This document shows, piece by piece, positions 1-8,811 of a stretch of DNA of 51,543 nucleotides. Origin of the DNA: Rhodovastum atsumiense. GTDB taxonomy: Bacteria > Pseudomonadota > Alphaproteobacteria > Acetobacterales > Acetobacteraceae. The stretch is from the NCBI GenBank assembly GCA_026225115.1, contig JAMFSE010000043.1:1-51543 (forward strand), written 5' to 3'. The notes under the pieces are model-generated. The model made no database searches. It saw nothing but the letters and a program-made list of their open reading frames with translations, and had not been told where the DNA came from. Position numbers and translations under genes: made by a program. Within the stretch, counting starts at the first letter, position 1. Every line of letters begins with the position of its first letter.

Positions 1-125
1 GCGGCTATGTCGAATTTCGCGCCGAGATGGACGTGAAGGTGGTGATCTCCAACTGCCCGCAGGTGAACAACCCGTGCAACGGTTTCCGGCCGTCGCCGAT
101 CCGCATCATCATCTCGGAGGGTTGA
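1..125 (+). CDS. Urea carboxylase-associated protein (DUF1989), C-terminal end only
   Basis: Reading from base 3 gives the last 40 residues of a protein that begins outside the window. The tail contains [10 protein letters not shown] followed by a segment rich in R, P and I, which I recognise as the C-terminal signature of the DUF1989 family (urea carboxylase-associated proteins). Its TGA stop (123-125) shares one base with the ATG of the urea carboxylase gene, so the two are translationally coupled in one operon. The family is known from urea and guanidine carboxylase operons, but its biochemical role is not settled. Which of the two usual paralogues this is cannot be told from the fragment. 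Confidence 0.8.
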   Translation, partial: GYVEFRAEMDVKVVISNCPQVNNPCNGFRPSPIRIIISEG

Positions 126-3100
126 TGTTCGGGAAGATTCTGATCGCCAATCGCGGTGAAATTCTGCGGCGGGTCTGCCGGACATTGCAAAAAATGCGGA
201 TCGCCTCAGTGGCGGTTTTCTCCGAGGCGGACCGGTTCGCGCCGGCGGTGCTGGCCGCGGATGAGGCGGTGGCGATTGGCCCGGCACCGGCGGCCGAGAG
301 CTATTTGAATATGGATGCGATCGTTGCGGCCTGCCGGACGACCGGCGCGCAGGCGGTGCATCCAGGCTATGGATTTCTCTCCGAACGCGTGGCGTTTGCG
401 GAAGCATTGGCTGCCGAGGGAATTAAATTCATCGGCCCTTCGCCAAGGCATTTGCGGGAATTCGGGCTGAAACATACGGCACGGGAAATTGCCGGTGCGG
501 CCGGGGTGCCGATGCTGCCGGGTTCCGGATTGCTGGCGGATGCGCCGGCGGCGCTGCGGGAGGCGAAACGCATCGGCTATCCGGTGATGCTGAAGAGCAG
601 CGCCGGCGGCGGCGGCATCGGCATGGTCTTGTGCAATGACGCGGCGGAATTGCGGGAAAAATTCGAATCCATCGGCCGCCTGGCGGCCAATAATTTTGGC
701 GATGCCGCCTTGTTTCTGGAAAAATACGTAGCCAAGGCACGCCATGTCGAGGTGCAGATTTTTGGCGATGGCAAGGGCGGGGTCGTCTCGCTCGGCCTGC
801 GCGATTGTTCGCTGCAGCGGCGCAACCAGAAGGTCATCGAGGAAGCGCCGGCGCCGAATATTTCCGAGGCGGTGGTGACGGCGCTGGAACGCGCGGCCGT
901 CAAGCTTGCCAAATCCGTGGCCTATGAATCCGCCGGGACGGTGGAGTTTGTCTATGATGCGCAGGTACAGAAGTTTTATTTTCTGGAGGTGAACACGCGG
1001 CTGCAGGTTGAGCATGGGGTGACCGAGGCGATTTATGGTGTCGATCTTGTGGAATGGATGATCCGCCAGGCGGCAGGCGACTTCGTGCTGCCGGCGCAGC
1101 AGGATTTAAAGCCGCAGGGTGCCGCGATTGAGGCGCGGATTTATGCGGAGATACCGTCAGAGAATTTTCGGCCGGCTTCGGGGACCATTATTCACTATGT
1201 GCCGCCGGCAGGTTTGCGCGTGGATGACTGGGTGGAAACAGGGGTGGAAGTTTCGCCCTATTACGACCCGATGCTCGCGAAGTTTATCGCGACGGGCGAG
1301 ACGCGGGCCGAAGCGGTAGCGAAGCTACGTGATGGGCTGGCGACGGCGCGGATTGGCGGCATTGAGACGAATGCGGATTATTGCAGGGAAATTCTGGATA
1401 TTCCAGAATTTGTCCGCGGTGAGATGACCACCCGCACGCTGAACGGTTTCGTCTATCGGCCCAAAACAATCGCGGTGTTGGATGGTGGCGCGCTGTCTTC
1501 CTTGCAAAGCCTGCCTGGGCGGCTCGGGTATTGGGAGGTGGGGATTCCGCCGAGCGGGCCGATGGATGATAAAAGTTTTCAGGCCGCCAATACACTGCTG
1601 GGCAATGCGCCCGGAGAGACGGCACTGGAACTTACGTTAACCGGCCCGACGCTGCAATTTGCGCATGATGCGACCATTGCGCTTACCGGTGCTTCGATGG
1701 CGGCGGTGTTGGATTCGACGGCGATTCCGTTCAACCAGAAGGTGATTGTTAGAGCCGGGCAGATTTTGGCGCTGGGGGCGATCGAAGGTGCCGGGCAGCG
1801 CAGCTATCTCGCCGTTGCGGGCGGGTTCGCGGCGCCGGAATACCTTGGATCCACCGCAACTTTTACGCTCGGCGGTTTCGGCGGCCATACCGGCGCCGCC
1901 TTGCGCACGGGCGACACGCTGCGGCTGAAAAATCCGGGAGCAGAAGTGGTTCCGGGCCAGCCGGATTTTGCTGCGCTGACGCAAGATTGGGCGTTGCAGG
2001 TTCGCAATGGCCCGCATCAGGCGCCGGATTTTTTTACGCAAGGCGATATCGAGACTTTGTTCGCGTCGAGCTATGAGGTGCACCACAATTCGGCGCGGAC
2101 GGGGGTTCGGTTGATTGGTCCGAAGCCGCAATGGGCGCGAAGCGATGGCGGTGAGGCCGGGCTGCATCCTTCCAATATTCACGACAATGCCTACGCCGTC
2201 GGCGCCATCGATTTTACCGGCGATATGCCGATTTTGCTTGGGCCGGATGGGCCCTCGCTTGGCGGCTTTGTCTGCCCCGCCGTTGTGACCAAGGATGATC
2301 TTTGGAAGCTTGGGCAGTTGAAGCCGGGAGACAAGGTTCGTTTTGTTGCCGCGGATGCGACCCCGGCGATCATTTCCAAACAAGGCGATATCGTTATCCG
2401 GCAGGCGGGCGATGAGGATATTCTCATCGAATTCGGCGATATGGTGCTGGATTTTGAGCTGCGCCTGCGCGTACAGGCCTTGCGCGATGCGCTGGCGGCG
2501 GCGGCGATTCCCGGCGTTGTCGATCTCACGCCCGGCATTCGCAGCCTGCAGATCCATTTTGATATTTTTCGGATCTCGCGCGCGGATGTTATGCGGCAGG
2601 TGGAAAATATTCTGCCCAGCCTGCCGGCGCCCGAAGCGATGGTGGTGAAGAGCCGTGTTCTGCATTTGCCGCTTTCCTGGAACGATCCGGAAATTCGGCT
2701 GGCGATGCGAAAATATCAGGAGACGACGCGGCTGAACGCACCCTGGTGCCCGGATAATATTGAGTTCATTCGCCGCATCAACGGGCTGGACGCAATTGAG
2801 GACGTGAAGCGGATCGTGTTCGACGCCGCTTATGTCGTGCTCGGCCTGGGCGATGTTTATCTCGGTGCGCCGGTGGCAACCCCTTATGATCCGCGGCACC
2901 GGTTGGTGACGACGAAATATAACCCGGCCAGACCCTGGACGCCGCAGAACGCCGTTGGCATCGGCGGCGCCTATATGTGCATCTACGGGATGGAAGGCCC
3001 CGGCGGCTACCAGCTTTTCGGCCGCACCATTCAGGTTTGGAACACGTATCGGGAAACGCCACCTTTTGCGCCTGGCCATCCCTGGCTGCTGCGGCATTTC

Positions 3101-3595
3101 GATCAGATTAGATTTTTTGAGGTTTCCACCGAGGAACTTGCGGAAGCGAGGGCGCAGTTTCTGCATGGCAAATATGAGATAAAAATCGAGAAAAGTGAAT
3201 TCTCGCTTGGCGAATACAAGGCGTTCTGCGCGGCGAATGCAGCTTCCATCGATGCGTTTCAAAGCATGCAGCGCGCTGCCTTCTCGGCCGAGCGCACGGA
3301 TTGGGCGAAAAAAGGCCTGAACAGTTTCGAGGAGAAGGAAACGCCGGCACCGCCGGAGGAAACATTGCTGACCGCCGGCGAACGCGCGATCGCAGCCCCA
3401 GTGCCCGGCAGCGTCTGGCAGATTGTGCTGCAGCCCGGTGAAAAAGTGCAGGCCGGGGATACGGTGATGGTGCTGGAATCCATGAAAATGGAAGTGCGCG
3501 TGGTGGCGGCTGCAACCGGCATAATTCAATCCATCGCTGCCGAGCCCGGGCAAACGGTGCGTGCCGGGCAGCGGCTTGGTGTTATTGCGGCATAG
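125..3595 (+). CDS. uca: Urea (or guanidine) carboxylase, biotin-dependent
   Basis: A protein of 1156 residues that carboxylates urea to allophanate with ATP and bicarbonate in the cytoplasm. Domains in order: biotin carboxylase with KILIANRGEI at the N-terminus, the glycine-rich ATP-grasp loop KSSAGGGGIGM and EVNTRLQVEH (about residues 1-450); an AHS2/KipA-like carboxyltransferase part (about 470-790); an AHS1/KipI-like part (about 790-1010); and a C-terminal biotinyl domain with ESMKMEV, the biotin lysine near residue 1121. The ATG at 125 was chosen because it overlaps the upstream stop and starts exactly at the conserved biotin carboxylase motif; an upstream in-frame start at 74 would lie inside the DUF1989 gene. 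Many enzymes annotated this way prefer guanidine, which sequence reading cannot decide. No allophanate hydrolase gene follows; the next gene is convergent, 2 bases away. Confidence 0.93.
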   Translation: MFGKILIANRGEILRRVCRTLQKMRIASVAVFSEADRFAPAVLAADEAVAIGPAPAAESYLNMDAIVAACRTTGAQAVHPGYGFLSERVAFAEALAAEGIKFIGPSPRHLREFGLKHTAREIAGAAGVPMLPGSGLLADAPAALREAKRIGYPVMLKSSAGGGGIGMVLCNDAAELREKFESIGRLAANNFGDAALFLEKYVAKARHVEVQIFGDGKGGVVSLGLRDCSLQRRNQKVIEEAPAPNISEAVVTALERAAVKLAKSVAYESAGTVEFVYDAQVQKFYFLEVNTRLQVEHGVTEAIYGVDLVEWMIRQAAGDFVLPAQQDLKPQGAAIEARIYAEIPSENFRPASGTIIHYVPPAGLRVDDWVETGVEVSPYYDPMLAKFIATGETRAEAVAKLRDGLATARIGGIETNADYCREILDIPEFVRGEMTTRTLNGFVYRPKTIAVLDGGALSSLQSLPGRLGYWEVGIPPSGPMDDKSFQAANTLLGNAPGETALELTLTGPTLQFAHDATIALTGASMAAVLDSTAIPFNQKVIVRAGQILALGAIEGAGQRSYLAVAGGFAAPEYLGSTATFTLGGFGGHTGAALRTGDTLRLKNPGAEVVPGQPDFAALTQDWALQVRNGPHQAPDFFTQGDIETLFASSYEVHHNSARTGVRLIGPKPQWARSDGGEAGLHPSNIHDNAYAVGAIDFTGDMPILLGPDGPSLGGFVCPAVVTKDDLWKLGQLKPGDKVRFVAADATPAIISKQGDIVIRQAGDEDILIEFGDMVLDFELRLRVQALRDALAAAAIPGVVDLTPGIRSLQIHFDIFRISRADVMRQVENILPSLPAPEAMVVKSRVLHLPLSWNDPEIRLAMRKYQETTRLNAPWCPDNIEFIRRINGLDAIEDVKRIVFDAAYVVLGLGDVYLGAPVATPYDPRHRLVTTKYNPARPWTPQNAVGIGGAYMCIYGMEGPGGYQLFGRTIQVWNTYRETPPFAPGHPWLLRHFDQIRFFEVSTEELAEARAQFLHGKYEIKIEKSEFSLGEYKAFCAANAASIDAFQSMQRAAFSAERTDWAKKGLNSFEEKETPAPPEETLLTAGERAIAAPVPGSVWQIVLQPGEKVQAGDTVMVLESMKMEVRVVAAATGIIQSIAAEPGQTVRAGQRLGVIAA

Positions 3596-3597
3596 AA

Positions 3598-4206
3598 TTA
3601 TGGCTTAACCAGCAGCGCCGGGCTTGCAAGCCTGCTGCATAGATTCTCGATATCCTGCGCGATCCGCTCGTCGCCGCGGGCCTGGCTGGCGTAGAAAATT
3701 CCGTCCAGCTGCAGGCTGAATGCGCGTGCGGTTTGCGGAACATCCACCGGCAGAAACACGCCACGGTCGACGCCGCGGCGCAGGCTGTCTTCCAGAAATT
3801 TCTGTTCGGCTGCATAGAATTCCCGAATTAAACGATCTGTCGGCGCGTCGCGGATGTTTGATGCGGCGTAATCCGCCATGATTTTCACCATGCGGACCAG
3901 CATGGGCGCGATCGGCACGTGCATTCGAAAATACGCAGCCAGCCCCTCCACCGGGTCCGCATGCGCGACGACATCGTACCCGGCCTGCAGCTCGGCGATG
4001 GCATGGCCCAAAGCACGGCGCAGCAGTTCGTCCTTGCTCTCATAATAATAATAAATCAGAGCGACATTTATTTGGCAGGCCTCGGCGATGTCCCGCATCG
4101 CAACCGTAGCGAAATGCCGCTCGGCAAAAAGCCGTAAAGCTGCGCTCAAAATAATTTCCGAACGCACCTCCGGATCCAGACGCTTGCGTGTTTGCTTGGC
4201 TGTCAT
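3598..4206 (-). CDS. TetR/AcrR-family transcriptional regulator
   Basis: A protein of 202 residues. The N-terminal part has the TetR helix-turn-helix (about residues 14-60), with IILSAALRLFAERHF, then MRDIAEACQINVALIYYYY and ESKDELL, the classic recognition-helix region. The C-terminal ligand-binding half is variable and gives no ligand. It is convergent with the urea carboxylase gene and divergent from the monooxygenase/ABC transporter operon starting at 4464. The 257-base divergent region holds a palindrome overlapping a plausible promoter (4347-4376), so it probably represses that operon and possibly itself. The inducer is unknown; a substrate of the monooxygenase or transporter is the natural guess. 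Confidence 0.88.
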   Translation of the reverse strand: MTAKQTRKRLDPEVRSEIILSAALRLFAERHFATVAMRDIAEACQINVALIYYYYESKDELLRRALGHAIAELQAGYDVVAHADPVEGLAAYFRMHVPIAPMLVRMVKIMADYAASNIRDAPTDRLIREFYAAEQKFLEDSLRRGVDRGVFLPVDVPQTARAFSLQLDGIFYASQARGDERIAQDIENLCSRLASPALLVKP

Positions 4207-4346
4207 GTTTTGTTTCCTTGTCCGGTCTTCGGTACATTGTTTTTATCTGCATACATAATACGCACGTGACTGCCCATTTAAAACTCAAATGCGATGGGTT
4301 GGAATTTGTTACACGAATATGCCGCTCATTTTTAATCAATAGTAGG

Positions 4347-4376
4347 TTGACTACAACTATTAAACCAACGTTTAAT
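4347..4376 (+). promoter_or_regulatory. Promoter with overlapping TetR-type operator for the monooxygenase/ABC operon
   Basis: A -35-like TTGACT (4347-4352) is followed 18 bases later by TTTAAT (4371-4376), a fair -10. A perfect inverted repeat, ATTAAAC-CAAC-GTTTAAT (4359-4376), covers the spacer and the -10. A bound TetR dimer there would block RNA polymerase. The predicted leader to the ATG at 4464 is about 80 bases. The rest of 4207-4463 is AT-rich and shows no gene. Confidence 0.5.
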
Positions 4377-4463
4377 AAGAAAATTCTGGCTTATATTCTT
4401 AGGCGGTAGAAAAACCACAAGTTTTTCTGCACGGGCTGCGCTGTGAAAATTTGGAGGGGTAAA

Positions 4464-5777
4464 ATGGCGGCGAAGAAATTTCATCTCGGCTGGTTTATGA
4501 ATTTTACGCCCGACGAATGGCGGGAATCGATCGGCCAGGGCGGCTCGCCCTGGGATGGAAAATTCTATGTTGAAATGGCGCAGACGCTGGAGCGCGCCTG
4601 CTTCGACTACATCATGATCGAAGACAAATTGATGGTGTCCGAAACTTATGGCGGCTCGCGCGAGGCAGGGCTGCGCGGCGGCGTCATGGTGCCCAAGCAC
4701 GATCCGGTGCCGCTGGCTGTGGCGATGGGCATGGCGACAAGCCATCTTGGCGTCATCGCCACCATGTCGACACTGGCTTACCCGCCTTTTCTACTGGCGC
4801 GGTTGAGCTCGACGGTGGACAGCCTGACGAAAGGCCGCTTCGGCTGGAATATCGTGACCAGCGCGGAAGATCTGGCGGCACAGAATTTCGGCCTGGAAAA
4901 ATTGCCGGCGCGCGAGCTCCGCTATGCGATGGCTGAAGAATATATGCAGGTGGTAAACGCGCTTTTTGACAGCTGGGATGCGGATGCGGTGGTGCTGGAC
5001 CGCGAAGCCGGTATTTATGCCGACCATGAAAAAGTCCATCCGATCAATCATAAGGGCGAATTTTTTAAAGTGCGCGGGCCGCTGAACACGGTGCGCTCGC
5101 CGCAAGGGCGGCCGGTCTATGTGCAGGCGGGGGCATCACCGCGCGGCCGGGATTTTGCCGCCAAACATGCGGATTCCATTGTCTCGGTGGCCAGCGGCGT
5201 CGCTGATATGAAGGCCTTCCGGGAAGATATTCGCGCCCGCGCCGCGGCCATCGGCCGTGATCCGGACAGTATCAAAGTTTTGTTCTGCATAACGCCGACA
5301 TTGGGGGAGACCGCTGATATTGCGCGCACGAAACATGAAAACATGTTGAATGCGCCTTATTTCATCGCGGACATGCTGGCCTCGATCTCGGCCATTACCG
5401 ATATCGATTTCTCGAAATTCGAACTGGATCAAACGCTACCGGAGCGGCTGGTCACCAATGGCGAGCAAGGCTCACTGGACAAGTTTCAGCAATGGGGCAG
5501 CGGCAAGACATTGCGCGAGCTGGTCGTGGACGGCGCCGGCGGCATGGTTTCCTCCGTCGAGCTGATCGGCACGCCGGCGCAGGTGGCGGCCAGAATGGGC
5601 GAGGTGATGGAGGAGGTAGGCGGCGATGGTTTTCTCGTCACCACGCCGGTTCTGCGTGTCGGCCGGCGCTACCTCGTGGAAGTTGCGGACGGGCTGGTGC
5701 CGGAACTGCAGCGTCTGGGCTTGACCCGGACGGAATACCGCCATCAATTGCTGCGCGACAATCTGCAGGAATTTTGA
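4464..5777 (+). CDS. LLM-class flavin-dependent monooxygenase (NtaA/SnaA/DszA-like)
   Basis: A protein of 437 residues of the luciferase-like (bacterial TIM-barrel, FMNH2-dependent) family. Its length and motifs fit the NtaA/SnaA/DszA subgroup: an N-terminal HLGWFMNFTPDEWR segment, SETYGGSREAG, RFGWNIVTS near the middle and RPVYVQAGASPRGRDFAAKH typical of the FMN-binding half. The start at 4464 was chosen because GGAGGGG (4453-4459) lies just upstream; an in-frame GTG at 4443 would sit before this ribosome-binding site. Members oxidise C-N or C-S bonds (nitrilotriacetate, EDTA, sulfones) with reduced flavin supplied by a partner reductase, and no reductase gene is seen here. Being in one operon with a TauA/SsuA-like importer suggests the transporter brings in its substrate. 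The exact substrate is unknown. Confidence 0.87.
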   Translation: MAAKKFHLGWFMNFTPDEWRESIGQGGSPWDGKFYVEMAQTLERACFDYIMIEDKLMVSETYGGSREAGLRGGVMVPKHDPVPLAVAMGMATSHLGVIATMSTLAYPPFLLARLSSTVDSLTKGRFGWNIVTSAEDLAAQNFGLEKLPARELRYAMAEEYMQVVNALFDSWDADAVVLDREAGIYADHEKVHPINHKGEFFKVRGPLNTVRSPQGRPVYVQAGASPRGRDFAAKHADSIVSVASGVADMKAFREDIRARAAAIGRDPDSIKVLFCITPTLGETADIARTKHENMLNAPYFIADMLASISAITDIDFSKFELDQTLPERLVTNGEQGSLDKFQQWGSGKTLRELVVDGAGGMVSSVELIGTPAQVAARMGEVMEEVGGDGFLVTTPVLRVGRRYLVEVADGLVPELQRLGLTRTEYRHQLLRDNLQEF

Positions 5778-5845
5778 TAGGCTTCCTGGCATCATTCTTG
5801 CTTAATCATTCGTCATCAACATCCGATGTATAAATGAGGTTTATC

Positions 5846-6841
5846 ATGAAGCGGGCATTTAAATTTACCTCCATGCTGGCGGCCGCGGCGCTGATGGTCG
5901 GCGCCGCCTGCATTCCGGCCAAGGCGGAAACGCCGTTGAAAATCGGCTTTTCCGACTGGCCAGGCTGGACGCCCTGGCAGATCGCCATCGACAAGGGCTG
6001 GTTCAAGGAAGCAGGAGTCGACGTCAATCTGCAATGGTTCGATTACTCCGCTTCGCTGGATGCGTTTTCCGCCGGCAAGCTGGATGGCGATTTCGTTGCC
6101 AATGGCGATGGGCTTTCGGTCGGCGCCAACGGCAGCAAGAACGTGATGATCCTGCTGACCGATTTTTCCAGCGGCAATGACCAGGTGCTTGGCAAACCCG
6201 GCATCACCAGCATCAAGCAGCTGGCCGGCCAGAAAGTCGGCGTCGAAGTCGGCCTCGTCGATCATCTGCTGCTGGAACATGCGCTCACCGCCAACGGCAT
6301 GGCGCTCAGCGCCGTCACTTTGGTGAACACGCCCACCAACAACACCCCGCAGGTGCTGGGTTCTGGCTCGGTCGCTGCGGTTGCCGCCTGGCAGCCGATT
6401 GCCGATCAGGCTCGTCTCGCATTGCCCGGCTCGCGCGCCATCTATACCTCGGCGCAGGCGCCAGGGTTGATTTACGACGGGTTGGTCGTCAATCCGCAAA
6501 GCCTGAAGGAGCGGCCGCAGGATTGGGCGAAGGTCATGCAGGTCTGGTACCGCACCCTGGCCTATCTGAACGATCCGGCAACCCGCGCGGACGCGCTGAA
6601 AATCATGGCCGCGCGCGATGGCGTGACGCCGCAGATTTATCAACGCTATGTCAAGGGCACGCATATTCTAAGCGTCGCGGAAGCCAAGGCGGCATTTATT
6701 AAATCCGATGAGCTGTCCTCCATCTACGGTTCGGACATGAATGCGGACGCCTTCAACGTGCGCAACGGCGTTTACAAAACCCCCCAGGTCATCAGCGACT
6801 ATGTCGATCCCTCGCTGATCGAAGCCTACAAGGCGCCCTGA
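5846..6841 (+). CDS. ABC transporter periplasmic substrate-binding protein (NMT1/TauA-like)
   Basis: A protein of 331 residues with a clear signal peptide (about residues 1-28: basic start, hydrophobic core, cleavage near AKA-ET). The mature part begins LKIGFSDWPGWTPWQIAIDK, the pattern of the NMT1/TauA/SsuA group that binds nitrate, taurine, alkanesulfonates or related small molecules. The ATG at 5846 is preferred because GAGG lies at 5836-5839; the in-frame ATG at 5834 would overlap that site. It stops at 6841 and the permease ATG begins at the very next base, so the genes are tightly coupled. Related transporters occur beside urea carboxylase operons. The ligand is not identifiable. Confidence 0.88.
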   Translation: MKRAFKFTSMLAAAALMVGAACIPAKAETPLKIGFSDWPGWTPWQIAIDKGWFKEAGVDVNLQWFDYSASLDAFSAGKLDGDFVANGDGLSVGANGSKNVMILLTDFSSGNDQVLGKPGITSIKQLAGQKVGVEVGLVDHLLLEHALTANGMALSAVTLVNTPTNNTPQVLGSGSVAAVAAWQPIADQARLALPGSRAIYTSAQAPGLIYDGLVVNPQSLKERPQDWAKVMQVWYRTLAYLNDPATRADALKIMAARDGVTPQIYQRYVKGTHILSVAEAKAAFIKSDELSSIYGSDMNADAFNVRNGVYKTPQVISDYVDPSLIEAYKAP

Positions 6842-7855
6842 ATGCTGCAGGTCTCGGACGCTGCCATACGCCCGGCAGCCGAGGCTGAAACCGGCGATGC
6901 CGTACCCGGACAATGGTTCCGAGTACGGGCGCCACTCTCCCGCCGACTGCGGATTATCCTGATGATCTGCTCCTTTTTGGGGCCAATCGCGGGCTGGTCG
7001 CTCATCAGCTATGTACCGTTTATTTGGCACCCGGATGTGCTCATCTCCGACCCTGGCGATGTGGATTACATGATGCCCGGCATGCGGGTGGATAAAGCCA
7101 CCTTCGCGCAGGAAATCAAAAACGCCAAGGTGAACAACACCAGCCCGCCGGTGGGCGTGCGGTCCAACCCGGTCTATCTGCCGGCACCCGGCGATGTGGC
7201 GAAGGCGTTCTACACCTCGTTCACCACCCCGCCGGCGGATCAGGATGGATTGTAGCTGCATCAAAGTCTTTGGCAAAGCATCCAGACGATTTTCTGGGGT
7301 TTTGTGATCTCTTCGATCATCGGCGTGCCGCTCGGGATTCTGTGTGGCGCGCATAGCGGCATGGCGCGGCTGGTGGAACCCTTCGTGGAGTTTTTCCGCT
7401 ATCTGCCGGCGCCCGCCTTCGGCACGCTGGCGGTGGCTGTGCTGGGTATTTATGCCGGGCCGAAAATTGCCATCATCGTGATCGGTACGTTGTTTCAACA
7501 GATTCTGATTATCGCCAACACCACGCGCAAGGCGGATTTCTCATTGGTGGAGGCTGCGCTGACGCTCGGCACAAAGAATCTTCGGCTGCTGACGAAAGTC
7601 ATCATCCCCAGCGTGCTGCCGGATTTGTATCGCGACCAGCGGATTCTGCTCGGCTGGGCCTGGACCTATTTGATTGTGGCGGAACTTATCGGTGCTACGA
7701 CAGGGATATCGCTCTTCATCACCCAGCAATCCCGCTACCAGCATTACGCCAATGTTTACGCCGCCATCGCAATGATCGGCATTCTCGGCCTGGGCACGGA
7801 TCTGGTTCTAGCCGCGCTCGGCCGAAAACTATTTCCCTGGGATCGCGCCGCATGA
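6842..7855 (+). pseudogene. ABC transporter permease interrupted by an in-frame TAG
   Basis: One continuous frame of 338 codons encodes a TauC/SsuC-like inner-membrane permease, but codon 138 is TAG (7253-7255). Upstream lie an N-terminal membrane segment near RIILMICSFLGPIAGWSL and a hydrophilic linker. Immediately after the stop the same frame continues LHQSLWQSIQTIFWGF and then the whole permease core, including [15 protein letters not shown] and a typical loop near [15 protein letters not shown]. Family members usually have Trp before LHQSLW, so TGG to TAG is the likely change. No frameshift is involved. The 3' part ends in an ATGA overlap with the ATPase gene. It may be a true nonsense mutation, a sequencing error, or rescued by a suppressor tRNA. 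Restart at the GTG at 7304 would lose the first core helix. Confidence 0.85.
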
Positions 7856-8772
7856 GCCTGGCAGAGACCGGCCAGCTGGCTGATATTTCGTATCTCGACC
7901 AGTCGCCGGCGGTGCAGAGCCGGTTGGAGCGCATGAAGGCGCGCGAGGTGATCCTGCAGGTTGAAGGGCTGACCAAGAAATTTCAGGCCGGGAAAACCGA
8001 CGTCACCGCGCTGGACCGGATTTCATTCAAAACGCACCGGCGGGAGTTCCTCTGCATCATCGGCCCCTCGGGCTGCGGCAAATCCACGTTGGTGCGGATT
8101 CTGGCGGGGCTGGAGACGGCCAGCAGCGGCCAGGTGCTGTTGGACGGCCACCCGGTAAAGGGACCGGGACGCGAGCGCGGCATGGTCTTCCAGGGCTATA
8201 CGCTGTTTCCCTGGCTAACGGTCCGCAAGAACGTGATGTTCGGCCTGCAGATGAATAACGTCGGCCGTGCCGAGGCCAAAAAACAGGCCGATGAATGGCT
8301 CGGGCTGATCGGGCTGACGAAATTCGCCGACGCCTATCCAAACCAGCTCTCGGGCGGCATGAAACAGCGCGTCGCCATCATCCGCGCGCTGGTCAACCGG
8401 CCGCGTATTTTGCTGATGGACGAGCCCTTCTCCGCATTGGATGCGCAGACCCGCGCGCGCATGCAATCCTATCTGCTGGAAATCTGGAAGAAGGTGGATA
8501 TTACGGTCGTGTTCATCACCCATGATCTGGATGAGGCCGTTTTTCTGGCGGACCGCATCCTGGTGCTGTCGGCGCATCCGGGGCGGGTGGACGAGCTGAT
8601 CGAAGTGCCGATTGAACGCCCGCGCCGGCCCGAACATTTTACCGCCGCCGAATTCGCCGCGACCAAAGCGAGGCTGGAGGCGCTGATCCATCCACCGGCC
8701 AAGCCGGGCGAGGAGGAAGAGGTTTACCCCTCCGTGCCATTATTGGCCGATCTTCGCGATGAGATGGAGTAG
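7852..8772 (+). CDS. ABC transporter ATP-binding protein (TauB/SsuB-like)
   Basis: A protein of 306 residues that drives the importer encoded just upstream. Visible motifs: Walker [11 protein letters not shown]-loop near [12 protein letters not shown], signature LSGGMKQR, Walker [13 protein letters not shown] and the switch histidine in [10 protein letters not shown]. This order and spacing fit the nitrate/sulfonate/taurine subfamily. An N-terminal extension of about 30 residues precedes the nucleotide-binding domain, and a C-terminal tail of about 40 residues follows it. The ATG overlaps the permease stop (ATGA), so translation is probably coupled, which would make the upstream nonsense codon polar for this gene. 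It is convergent with glgA, 39 bases away, and no strong terminator is visible between them. Confidence 0.92.
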   Translation: MSLAETGQLADISYLDQSPAVQSRLERMKAREVILQVEGLTKKFQAGKTDVTALDRISFKTHRREFLCIIGPSGCGKSTLVRILAGLETASSGQVLLDGHPVKGPGRERGMVFQGYTLFPWLTVRKNVMFGLQMNNVGRAEAKKQADEWLGLIGLTKFADAYPNQLSGGMKQRVAIIRALVNRPRILLMDEPFSALDAQTRARMQSYLLEIWKKVDITVVFITHDLDEAVFLADRILVLSAHPGRVDELIEVPIERPRRPEHFTAAEFAATKARLEALIHPPAKPGEEEEVYPSVPLLADLRDEME

Positions 8773-8811
8773 CGCCGAGGACAATTGGCTTCGCGAACCG
8801 GTTTGCGCGCT

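Noticed and set aside
1637-3553. A 638-codon open frame on the minus strand inside the urea carboxylase gene
   Set aside because: It is antisense to a clearly recognised enzyme, has no family features, and reflects high third-position GC.
7304-7855. A separate shorter permease starting at GTG 7304
   Set aside because: The same frame continues upstream through the TAG with family-like sequence, so this is the 3' part of one broken gene.
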